Positions 1-12,400 of a DNA stretch of 64,000 bases are shown here, one piece after another (the stretch's first letter is position 1; each line of letters opens with the position of its first letter). A program made the translations under genes and the position numbers. Source of the DNA: Tubiluchus corallicola (lineage: Eukaryota; Priapulida; Priapulimorpha; Priapulimorphida; Tubiluchidae); the NCBI GenBank assembly GCA_030141605.1, contig JAQGDQ010000489.1, forward strand, positions 52,501 to 116,500. The letters are read 5' to 3'. Under the pieces are notes generated by a model that was not told where the DNA came from, ran no database searches, and was given only the letters and a program-made list of their open reading frames with translations.

Positions 1-333
1 CTATTTCACATTAATTCCGATATCAACATTCAAGTTCAATTTTTCAGGCGTTTAATTATATTTACTTACCAGCAGAATTAAATATATAATTTATTTTATT
101 TATTTGTATGTAAAAATTTATTTAACATAACATAATATATGTAGGTTTGAGAAAGTCGATTGCACCAATTTACACAAACACGCATCTTTACGAAATTGTT
201 GCAAACACAGCCATATAAAGATTAATTCTGCACAAGCAAAAACTAGCAGTAACACCAAAACAGTGCTAAATTAGTGCTAAAACAGTGCTAAATTAGTGCT
301 AAAACACATTTTAAGCTACCGGGTCGTACTCAC
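1..333 (-). other. RhoGEF intron downstream of the C1 exon
   Basis: Starts with a GTGAGT donor at 333-328 and is AT-rich with a short imperfect tandem (CAGTGCTAAATTAGTGCTAA, 256-307). No DH-domain exon is visible before the window edge. Confidence 0.6.
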
Positions 334-2639
334 CAGCTGTGGGATTATTATTCACGTTGCTGGACTTGCGGAATATGATCTTATCGACTAGGGTACTACG
401 TCTGTCTGCTTTCTTGTCTTTCTTATCGCGGCGCAGATGTACGCCCACGCATTCTTCCTGTATGCTGTCCATACAGCCTTTGTGCACGTTAAAATCACAA
501 TCTGAAAGAGCAGCCAGGTAAATTGCTAAAGTGCGTTATAAAAAGAGCCTACAAAGTCGAACAGCTTATATAGATTCGCAAAACTCCAGCTAAAATCATG
601 GTCAATGTTAAAGGAAGACAGGATTCATATACTACCCCATTTTCAAATCCTGTAAAAAGCATACATTTTAACACAAGTAATACTGCAAAAGCATTTTTGA
701 TAATTAAATTATAGATTAAAAACTTAATTAATGGCAGGCGAGCTCAACTGATGACATCACAAACTAACATAATTTTCAACAGCAAAAATATTCCATGAGC
801 GTGTTGCACGTGTTTGTGAAAGAGAAAATTGAAGTACAGTGCTACTGTAAGATATGCAGTGTGTTGGACTAAAGCTAGGCAAGTTTTAAGATAAAAATTC
901 AAATTTCAAATTTACCACTGTACTCACACATGAGCTGTCAAATGTGTGTAGTTCTTCACAAACCAAACTAACACATCAGAACTGAGAGGTACAGCACATG
1001 TTTTTTGTGCAATGTGTTTCCAGAATGCAGGTACTAGTGCCCGTGTAACTAGCGAATGGCGAAATGCATGTAACAGCAAAGAAATAGTAGCGCGAACGCA
1101 AAACTGTGTTTGTGTGGTAATAATTCTTTCATGTAAGTCATTTTTGAAAAAACAATACGTTTCCTTTCAATATTTTAAAAAATAGATTATCTTGACCTAC
1201 AGTTTAAGATTGAGTCCGGTTTTCCTTTAAGTGTCTGACATGTTAGCTCGACGATGTTCTAATTTTGAGTCGGGTTACTTTTGAAAATAGTTCTCTTACA
1301 TTTAGTGCTAAAATTCTGAATGTGTGAAAAAACAACAATATTGTGTAAATAACTTTAAGTAATAAATAATATGGTAGCATTAAGAAAATATAGCCTAATA
1401 GACTTCATCATTTTCATTTATTTTATTTAATGTTTGACAACAATGCGTAAAGGAAAACCGGACGATTGTGTAGACATGAGTTCAAAATAAAGTATGCACT
1501 AAAATATTGAAAACTACAATAGCTTTTCCTAAATCAAAACTTAGATTAAATTAAAATTATGTCTGATAGTTAAATTTTGTTAAACTTTCAAAGCTACACG
1601 CGGCTCAGTGAATTCACTGAGACAGGCAATGGCACTTTTTTCACATTCGCGCAATCGACAAATGGGCGCGGTACCGTGACAAGCATGATCATCAACTGCA
1701 GTGTTCATCTGTGACGTCAGTGTGACATAGAGCTCATTTCGTGATATCACATCACATCAGAGTTTTATAGCAATTTTCATTTACGCAAAAGTGCTTGACG
1801 CGCAGAGAAGATGCCTACCATTGCTGAAATTGTGGTTAGTTTGTGACGTAAGCGACAGCTGTGTTCGGATGCTGTTAATTAACTTTCCAAGGTAATTATT
1901 CGAGTATTAGAAATAACTGCTAACTTTTATAGGCAAGAAAATGTATATATTTTGGAGAGTAAATTAAAATGAGATCGAGTCTAATAGCTGATAGCTGGAA
2001 CATTTGCCTTAAAAAAAGCTGAAAAGAATAGAATTAGAATTAGAATCAGAATTAGTTTATTCGCCGTAATGATTTCACATAACATAAGTAGGCAACGATA
2101 ACTATATAATTAACGAAATTAAAATTTAACTACAAAACAAAAAATCATATACAGAGGGCAAATTTCTTTACCGAATCAACAAAAATATCGCGTTTTAATG
2201 TAGGGGTACAATAGTTCTTCACTCATATGTCTTAACATAACACATCTCCAACAATATTTCATTAACGACGTTAAATTTGGGGAGTGCATAAGGTTACAAA
2301 TGCTAGAAAAGTTCAACTCAGAATGTTCAATTCGTAAATCTTCTGTCACCGGACATCTCAATAAGACGTGGGCTTCTGTTTGAACTCCACATGTATATAA
2401 TCTGTCTTCTCTCGGTATTCTGGACCAACGTAAGACAACACGAACATATTTCTGGACAGACATTTTATAGTTGTGTTATAAAACAAGATACGACTGCAAA
2501 ATGAATTCAAGGCTCTATACTTACTATCACATTTCCAGCCCTGGAAGCCTATTCCCCATAAAATGCTGTAACAAACTTGACAGTAGGTGACTACGTTGAA
2601 ATGAGCCTGTTGAAGTTGATGGCCTCGCACCAGTAGAGC
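334..2639 (-). CDS. ARHGEF11/12: C1 zinc-finger exons of the RhoGEF (exons 17-18)
   Basis: Exon 17 (2525-2639) begins after a TTTTGTTTAG acceptor, and exon 18 (334-501) begins after CTCTTTCAG. Joined, they give His600, Cys613, Cys616, Cys630, Cys633, His638, Cys641 and Cys649, which is exactly H-x12-C-x2-C-x13-C-x2-C-x4-H-x2-C-x7-C, the full C1 signature. The codon for Asn632 is split by the intron. Exon 16 (3731-3875) supplies the helix before it. A basic stretch (LRRDKKDKKADRR) follows. C1 domains bind lipid or protein partners at membranes. The exon 18 donor is GTGAGT at 333-328, so coding continues left of the window. Confidence 0.94.
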
Positions 2640-5451
2640 CTAAACAAAAGGTATAACACTTTGTTCGGTTTGTAAATTAGTATCTCCACAACAATATACA
2701 AAGTTGGTTCAACTACAGTCATACTTCCATTGTCAAATGTTTCCGCACTCGTACAAACACGTGATGAACACATGCGCGGCGAGCCGAGTGTAAGCGACCA
2801 CGACCGAAAGTAGTCACGCACTACATTTGAATCGCCTAACATCGCTAAGTGCTTTCTACGCTTATTTTTCTCCGCTTTTTCCATACAGGAACAATTATGT
2901 TTTTCTTTCTAAGTAATTCTATTTTGTTTTTCTTATCAATAATATCATGTCTACTGTTTGAATAAACATTTTTGCATTATTATATTTCGTTTTGGTAATA
3001 CTTTACAGTTCATTTGGTGCTTGAGAACGGATTATTTGCTTTTATGTTATTTCTTATGGGAATAAATGATTCAGTACTCGAACAAATCGGTTTTCAAACA
3101 CTTTTGAGGAACGAATTATGGTCGAAAACAGAGGTACAACTGTATTGCACTATCTCCGTCAATCGTGCTGCAGTCATGACAAGTTTTTTCTAATGGTGTC
3201 AGTAACCCCTAGTTTCGTGTTATGAATGTAAAATTTCAACCATGATAATGTGATAACGAAGTAATCTTTTATAAATGCAAACATTTTGCTAATAAGCCTT
3301 TTCACAGTTCCAGCGATTGATGATGATCGTGAAAAGGTCAAAGGTTAAGTGTACCGGACAACGCATTTGTGAACAATTGACAATGCTTCGCAGCCCGTGC
3401 TACTGTAATAGTAACAGTTTTAACAGCTAGCTAGAACCTTGCTTAGTTCATTTTTTTTGTTCCCAAGCAAAATCCTGCTAGTAAATCACTCTACGCACAA
3501 TCTAATGCACAATTAAGCAAATTCCAGATTAAAAACTGAAGTTACTGAACTGATGCAACAGACTGCTTTTCTCTACCCACATATTACGTGACGGTTGCAG
3601 GTAAGACGCGTTGCTGTGGTACTCTTAACCTTTGAACTACAGCAACTGCATGTGCCGTGCACACGACTGAAACCACGAAAGGCTTATTACAGACTCCTAT
3701 GACAAAATCTTTATCATGAGGTTCTACTACCTTCATCTTCGATGCTTTTGAAAAGCGGAACTTGGACTTTAACGGACTGCAAAACTGAGGCACTTTCTCG
3801 GCAAGTTTCTCCACGATCGGAGATTTAGCACCCATGATACGCAACTGCGTCAGAATAGCACTGGCCATGGCAATGCTAAAACAAAAACTGCTATCAATTA
3901 CATGTTTGCACAACACAACAATAAACAAAGCAGAAGGCTTGAGTCCGTGCCAAGGTGCTGCAATACAATACAATGGAATGTAATGTGATGTAATGTAATG
4001 GAATGTAATGCATATAATGTAATATAATGCAATGTAATATGTAATGTAATTTAATGTAATGCAATGCAATATGTAATGTAATGCAATGTAATACAATGTA
4101 ATGTAATGTAATTTAATGCAATGCAATATGTAATGTAATGTAATGCAATATAATATAATATAATGTAATGTAATGCAATGTAATGTAGTGTAATGCAATA
4201 TAATGTAACGCAATGTAATGCAATATAATGTAATGCAATGTAATATAATGTAATGTAATATAATGTAATGTAATGCAATGTAATATAATGCAATGTAATG
4301 TAATGTGATGCAATGTAATATAATGTAATGTAATGCAATTAATATAATGTAATGCAATGTAATATAATGTAATGTAATGCAATGTAATATAATGTAATGT
4401 AATGCAATATAATGTAATGTAATGTAATGCAATGTTATGTAATGCAATGTAATATGTATTGTAATGTAATGTAATGCAATGTAATACAATATAATATAAT
4501 GTAAAGTAAAATTTATTTACATAGTTCACTACAATACCTAAAACCTCAGCACACTGAACAATTAAATGCATTTAAAATTCATAATATATATCAAAATTTA
4601 ATATACATTTAAGAGTGATTAAAAAGTACAATCTAAATAAACGTGTTTAAAAGAACGCAGACCATACAGGCAACAGACAAGCTATTCCAGACATGTGGAA
4701 CGCAGACGGAAAAAGCTTTTTCACAGTATTCCTGGAATACTGTATTAGGAAGTGGATGATAAAAACTAATTTGGTCATTAATAGAACGAAGTCATTAGAA
4801 CGAAGTGTTCTGTCTATATTATATCGAATCAAAAGATATGTGAGATATGCAAACCATAGAGCACTTTGTAGGTGTTACAAAGAATTTTAAACTGAAAATT
4901 AAATTGAATTTAAATTAAAAACTATACATTCATATCTCGGTTTGCGGGGAGGGGAGACGTTGGTCTGAATTTGCCGATTATCCGTAGTTACCGATACTAA
5001 GCTACTACAGTAGACACTGTGTATTAGACTCACGGCAATGTAGAATCAGTCGCCTAATTGTCTCACAAACATCTAGTACAGGCCGCTGCTATGAAAAGTA
5101 TATAAAGATTGACTCAAGTAGCTAAGCATAATTGACTCGATATTTTTTTGCACTTGCTTAAATAAGATACTTTTGTGCGGCCAATGAGCCTTTATTAATT
5201 TATTGTCGTCTTACTTTGCTTTTATCCACTATAATGTACCTAGAAACAATCACATTAAACACAGTGTCGCTACATGTTGCTTGGTTACACTGATGTAGAC
5301 GTAAACAAAGTGATGGCCCGCCAACTAGCGTTTAGCTTGCAAGATAACGGACAGCGTCCGTAGTATGCAGGACTTTTTAACGGTCCAGATTTTGTCCGAA
5401 TCTTCCGACGTCTGTAAAAGCGCGGTCCGGCAAACCGAGATACGAGTGTAC

Positions 5452-5526
<75 letters not shown>

Positions 5527-8500
5527 AATAATAATAATAATAACAATAATAATAATAATCTTTATTTAAAGTCGGCTTTTGGGTCAGCAATTAACATTAG
5601 CTCAAAGAGCTATTATCGCCGACTGCAAATAACAACCTACAACTACATAACAGAGACTATTATTACCCCACTTTTACCCTAAATACCATGCGTCCGGCAG
5701 GGCAACAGCAGGTACCATTTTTAAAGTCTTTGGTATGACCCGGCCGCTGGTTCGAACTCACGACCTCCCAGACGGAAAGCAGACGCATTACCACTAGACT
5801 AAGCCGTCTGGTTGCTACAGATCTATCAACTGTAATAAACTGTTTATGTTACCTCCTTCCACTATTGTTCTCATAATCTTCAGACAATTGTTCAAGGTGA
5901 GGCAGCAAAGTCTGCTCTGCTATCTTTAACTCTTTACTTCGCTCCATGTTGTCGTGTAATTGATGGTCGCCATAGATACTGCCTAAACCTGGAAAAGTAG
6001 AGCCACAATTATTCAAGTTCACGCGTGCATTTTTATAAGCGAAAGCTAAAACCGGGGTTTCACGGAGTTCGAGGTTTCCGCGACTAACCGGAAATGTCTA
6101 CGTGCAACAGTCGCCAAACATAAGCCGAAAAGTTCCTCACATAATTGTAAAGCATTCACGGCTGTTTGCCGGTGTCGCCGGGCGTGGCTAAAAATTTTAA
6201 TGTTATAAGTTTGTTTCCACTGTCACAAAACTCGCCACCTCACAAAAACTTCGCCAAACTTATGCGAAACTTGTAAAGTTATCCGAACATGCGCCACATA
6301 CCTGTACAAATTTGTCACCATTTATTTGCGATGTTCTGCAACACAGACAAAGTTTGCAAAAATCTGCGAAACATTTTGAGACGCTTTTGAGAATGTGCGC
6401 TGGTTTTGCGACCATTTTACAACATTTTGGAGAACTTCGGTTGTTTCTCTCTTCTCTCTACGAAAATTCAGCGAAACTGTGAAACAGTTGCAATACACTC
6501 GCTCGAATACGACACACAACAGTTGCCTTGTTGCATAAGTCTCACAGAAATCGCCAAATATGCACAAACATTTTTGCGATTTCCGCCCGAGAAAATAGCC
6601 TGAAATTCGCAAAAATTTGGCGAAAATCTAACGAAGTTATTCATAATTTCGCACTTATGCTTTGCGACAAAAGACAGTGGTGGAATTCTTTTGGCGACCG
6701 TAGCAAATTTTCAATCATTGCAAAAAAAAGTCGCGGAAAAGGCCCCGTAAAACGCTGGGTTAACGCGTACATAAGAGTTTTTCAAACTTAAACAATCACC
6801 ACACAAGTACACAAAAAAAAACTTGAATTTAACGAGTTTATCTATTGTAAGTGACGTGCATACCTAAAGCTCGTTTATTTCTAAAATCCGCAAGCATTTC
6901 ATTCACATCACTCTTAGCTAAATGTCGGGCCGTGCGGAAGATTCTGCGTAGTTGATCATAGCTTTCTTGAGACTGCGCCAGCACAGTATCGACTTCCGTA
7001 CAAACACTTTCGTCTACGTTTACACGCAGAGGCTGCAAAACGAGTCAAATAATCAGCGGTAACCCCATCTATTGTGCAATACGTAAAACAAAACATGAGT
7101 AAATTTACGAAAGCGAGAATGGAAACAAAAATATGCCGCCATTTGTGAGTTTTGCGATACGGCAGCATAATACACAGTTTAGTTATTGGTAGATTTAGGA
7201 ACAATGAACAATGAACTAGAAACAATGCGTCTTCCCAGGCTTGTTCTAAACCAGGGGTGTGCAAATTATCTGACTAGCCGGGCCACATTAAACTTTCCCG
7301 TAATTCCTGCGGGCCACAGGCAGTTTTGATCAAGGAACCAAGTACAGTAGGGCCTAATAACGATTTTTTTTGCATCCGACCTGCGTACATCATTACTACT
7401 ACACTCAAGAAACTATTTTAGAAGTTATTAAAATTTATATTACAAACCATATATTTCTACTTTCAGGACAGATAGTGGTAATTTCATTACAAAGCATATT
7501 AGTAATGTGTATCACACAGTCTGTGTAGTACAGTGTTATTAAGCTACAACCGTCTTGTAAATGTTAATGGCATCCGATCTAGTAGAAAAAAACTACCTGC
7601 ACTATCTTTGGGATCGTGGTACGGACTTCAGCTGGATACACTCAATTAATCGCCCGGGCCGCACTTTCATTAGGTTGACAAATCTTTTTGCGGGCCGCAC
7701 AAAGTCTCTCGGCGGGCCGCAATTTGCACACCCCTGTTCTATACAATATCATAGTGCTAAACAAGATGATTCTAGCTATCAAATACACAAAGTAGGCACA
7801 TTAATAATGAAAGTAAGCTTTAATTGTGGTCGCAGTTACTGCCGTGTCAACTACTGCCTTATTTACATACAAAAATAAGATATTACTTACTTCAATTCCT
7901 TATGCTAACCTAAACATATTCTTAAACCTTATCCTTAGGCTGTATCCTTAAACTTTATCAAAGACCTTCATACAACATGCACATTTCTTTACCTCCAAAC
8001 TGTGAGTATGTAAAGATCTATGAACCTCGTGAAAACGGCACGGATTAGTTACTGTTTTTTACTTACGCAATTCGGTACAAGGAATGTAGAATGGATTTCG
8101 TACGCCCATCTTCTCATCTCCTTTGCACTACCTTGTAAGTAAGCTTCGGTGACAAGATAGAACAACTAGAAAGTAAATTATGTTGAACACAAAATAATGT
8201 AAATAATTCAGGAACAAAAGCAGAAACAGTTTTTCATTAATATTACGTATTTTGGTAAGCCAGTGGTGCACGCTGGGAAGGTGAGTCGGTTGTGCACGCT
8301 GGGAAGGTGAGTCGCTGGTGCACGCTGGGAAGGTGAGTCAGTGGTGCACACTGGGAAGGTGAGTCAGTGGTGCGCACTGGGAAGGTGAGTCAATGGTGCA
8401 CACTGGGAAGGTGAGTCAGTGGTGTACACTGGGAAGGTGAGTCAATGGTGCACACTGGGAAGGTGAGTCAATGGTGCACACTGGGAAGGTGAGTCAGTGG

Positions 8501-9178
8501 TGTACACTGGGAAGGTTAGTCAGTGACATTCAACAGCTGGCTCAAACATTTTAAATTAAGATTTTTTTTCCAATTACATAAGTCCTCCAAACAGCTAATG
8601 CTTAGTGATACAACTTTGTATGAAAAGTCTTTTGAGATAATATCTAAAATCCACTTTCTTTCCTCTTTTAAAAGCAAAAACTTGAATGTAAAAAGTAAGT
8701 AGCAACAAAAACGTAGTTTCATACTAACCAAAGAACAAGGATCGCTGTTCGATATCAAGTAGTGCAGGAAGACTGCAAGATGAGCTGGCTTCTCTAAAAG
8801 CTTTAGTAAAGAATTAAATGGACCATGGTCATCAACCTACGTGCAAAATAATAATCGATTTAGTCTTAACGAATGTGAGGGCGAAACGAATGTTTTTAGT
8901 ACAGAGTGAAATTTGCAGGTAAACTATTTATATTTATTCACGAAACCAAATGTAGTAATCTAACACTGGTATATAAAACTTATGACAATGACATATGAAT
9001 GTAAATAATGCAATTACACATTTGCAACACTTTTTAACTCGGCCCCTAGATGGCAGATGAAAAAAATCAGTCGGTCACCATAGCAACGCGAGCTCTACCA
9101 ACATGAAGTCTGCACTGTGATGACAGAAGTTACAGCAAGACAATGCAACGAATGCACGCAGCGGGAAGAGAGAGAAAC

Positions 9179-9275
<97 letters not shown>

Positions 9276-9321
9276 AGGGAGGGAGGGAGGGAGAGAGGAG
9301 AGAGAGAGAGAGGGAGGGAGG

Positions 9322-9359
<38 letters not shown>

Positions 9360-9363
9360 AAGG

Positions 9364-9414
<51 letters not shown>

Positions 9415-12400
9415 AGGGAGGGAGGCAGGGAGGGAGGGAGGTAGAGAGGAAGAGGAGCTAGATACGGAGAAAAAGAGAGGGCTTGCTGCAGCGTCTTACA
9501 ATTTACAGTTTTTTTTACAAATATCATTAGGTTCGTTCAACACTTGCATAAATACCACGTTGCAGTTTGAACTTGTTGCTAGCCATTTGAAGATGTTGCA
9601 TACCTGTCAACCTGTTATTAGCGTTGCCCTTATATAGGGTCTTGCTAAACCTTATAAGACAGCACGGGACCTTACCGAATCTGAAAATATGTTAATTTGC
9701 TGGGAGCCAACAGAAACAGACCAGTCACGAGATCGCATATCAGTCCACACAACAACAAAAAATCATTGGAACATGATTTTATTGTCTTGTTTTCATGGAA
9801 AAAAAAACTATTTAGTTATGGTGTGATATTATTTATGTATGCATATCAGATGGAATTTTGTAACAAACACTTAACTTTATATATACATATATATTAAAAA
9901 AAAAGACAAAACACATAAAAACGAGAGAGGGTTCAAGTTAATCTCACATTCTTCCTTATATCCTGTTATACTGTCACTGAATTACTTTACTGCAAAACTG
10001 GCTTTCCTTGATTATCATCGTTGTTTTCGTTCGTTTGCACGCGAATTCGGCAGCAACTTTGCTGTCAGGAAACATCGCATGCATCAAGTCACTGAAATGG
10101 TCCGCAATGGAAGGTGGCAAGTTGTGTTCGGCCACAAACTGACAAAATAAAATTTCTGCAGCTGTGGCATTAGAGCTAACAACAGGTTCCTTCGCTGGTT
10201 TGAAATGATCATCCATCGACCGAAAAGTTTTAGTTTTCGCTACACTTTCCTTGTGTCCACGTGTTGAGAAAATGGCGAATGAAATAGCGGAAGTGGTTAA
10301 CCGGATGTTAAAAATTATTAGCTGAGTGTGCGCAATGACAACGTTTGAACGGAAGTAAGATCGTCTGCATGAAAGTACCGATCGAAAAGGGAATATTCGA
10401 TGCGATTATTTTCGCTGAGCAACATTTTGATTTTGCCGTATATTTTTCTTTTCGCCGTATGGATTTTCTTGTAAGCCGTATTGGGCCAAAAATGCATTTT
10501 TCCCGTACAAAATACGGCCAAACCGTATAAGTTGACAGGTATGATGTTGGCTGTTTTGTTCACATAATTTCATCATTGGAGAAAAATCTACTGGTATCCC
10601 ATGAAAAATGCTTCATCTGCTGTACAGAAAGCGTCACAAATTTGCTCAAAATGCATAAAAGAAAATCTTGGCATAAAAAATATGATCATTACAATAAACG
10701 ACATATATATGAACGATTTTTATACGAACATTTTGATGAACCAAAATGTTTATTGAGCGACGATTGTTTCGGCTACTGAAGCCATTGTCAAACAATAAAT
10801 GAAGCCAGAATGAAGAATAAAGAAGAAGAAGGAAGAAAAAGAAGAAGGAAGAAGAAGAAGAATAGAGCACATTAAAGATACAAAGGAACAAACTGAAACT
10901 ACAAAACAACAGATTAGAATTTAACTCATCAAAATAAACGATGTTGTTATGGAAAAAATTGCAGAGAAATGTAAAATTTTTTACCCAACACATGAGAACC
11001 AAAAAAAAAGCATCACAGCAGGTAAACAATTAATCTAAGTCTACATAAGCGTTACTTAGACGAAGTAAGTGTTACTTACGAAGAACTACAGAAGTAAACA
11101 TTATAAGAATAAAACACAACTTTTTATATGAACATTTTTACGAATATATATATCTGCATATATGATTGCATACAGTTTAGCACATAATATTTAACAAGTT
11201 CACAGAAAATGACTTAATAAATGCAAATACGAAGTAAATGGATGTGCAGGCTACACAACAGACCAATCACGCTGTTACAGTGCCAGTTCAACTTCATTTA
11301 GCAAAATAGCTCAATAATTTCTTCATTCAATACTTACTAAATGGCTCACAAAGTCGGCAGGTGGACCCAGGTCGTCCTCCTCCATGGATATGACTTGCAC
11401 CTGTTTTGGAGAAACGCTAAGGAAACCAGTCGATGCTGAACTCGGTATGGCAGCAGCGGAATTTGATTTTGGCGGTGTAAACTGCAATGCAAACGACAAT
11501 TGATGCTGCAATTATCACGTCAAAAATTGCAGTCAATGAAACAAGAGACGAGAGAGAGATGCAAAAACAAGGATATGTCTCACATTAAATACTATCACTC
11601 TACTAACAAAAATGCAAATACATACAAAACTATGAATTAAGCTGTAGCAGACTTAGCTTTCTTTTTGTTAATCTTACTTATCGTGCATGAGGCGCCATCT
11701 GTGACATGAATGTAAAGCTTTTGGTTTTGTCCAGCTTTTCAGTTTGTTACCTGCTAGTCACCTGTCTGTGATTACACACCTGTGCTCTGAACAGTCAGGT
11801 TAATCCACTTTATGGGATATGTTGGACATTTATGTTATGTTGGACATACTGTTTATGTTAATAAAGCATTCAGTGGTATTAACCTCTGTGGACAGTGTTT
11901 TCTGTGACTACAAAGCTAACTAGAAAAGCTTTTAAAGAATTCATTGTTAGAAATGTAATTTAATTAGATGATAATTCCCCATACTGATTCATCGCTTCCG
12001 TCTTCCATGTGTTCGTCATAATCTGGGGGAGGAGTGAACATCCTGGGACGTTCGCCCACGCTATCACAACGTCGCCGCACCTCCTATAAAACAAAAGGAC
12101 TTTTAAATACGTAAACAATGTAGAAGCCAAGCACGAGTTATTACAGAACCTCGTTCCGAAATTGGAGACAAGCGGAATGTTACCGTTATTATTTTGGAAA
12201 ATTTCCACACAACCGACTGCAAGTGTTTTCCTTTTTAAATAAAAAGCAACAAGCCTTTAACAGTTTCACTATACACAGGCACTGTTGCTGCAGAAAGAGG
12301 TGCACCACAGCAATGCGTCTTAACTACAACCGTCACATGTGGGTAAAGCAAAGCCATCTGCTACATTAATTTAGTAACGTCAGTTGTTTTACATGGACTT

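Noticed and set aside
3584-4571. 301-residue minus-strand frame rich in Tyr-Ile-Thr-Leu-His
   Set aside because: Mostly the TAATG satellite read in one frame. Only its C-terminal part overlaps a real exon (3731-3875).
5285-5682. Poly-Asn, poly-Leu and poly-Tyr frames
   Set aside because: They come from the trinucleotide tail of a SINE.
5715-5815. Functional tRNA gene on the minus strand
   Set aside because: The tRNA-like part continues into a SINE body and microsatellite tail, and the cloverleaf is imperfect.
9075-9637. Arg-Glu repeat and Leu-Ser repeat proteins
   Set aside because: Artefacts of the (AG)n/(GGGA)n tract.
9974-10216. Possible extra exon of the RhoGEF
   Set aside because: No matching splice sites, and the frame lies between hAT terminal repeats; exons 11 and 12 join in phase without it.
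11960-12208. 82-residue minus-strand frame as coding
   Set aside because: It overlaps RhoGEF exon 10 (11985-12083) in the wrong frame; the spliced phase requires the EVRRRCDSVGERPR frame.
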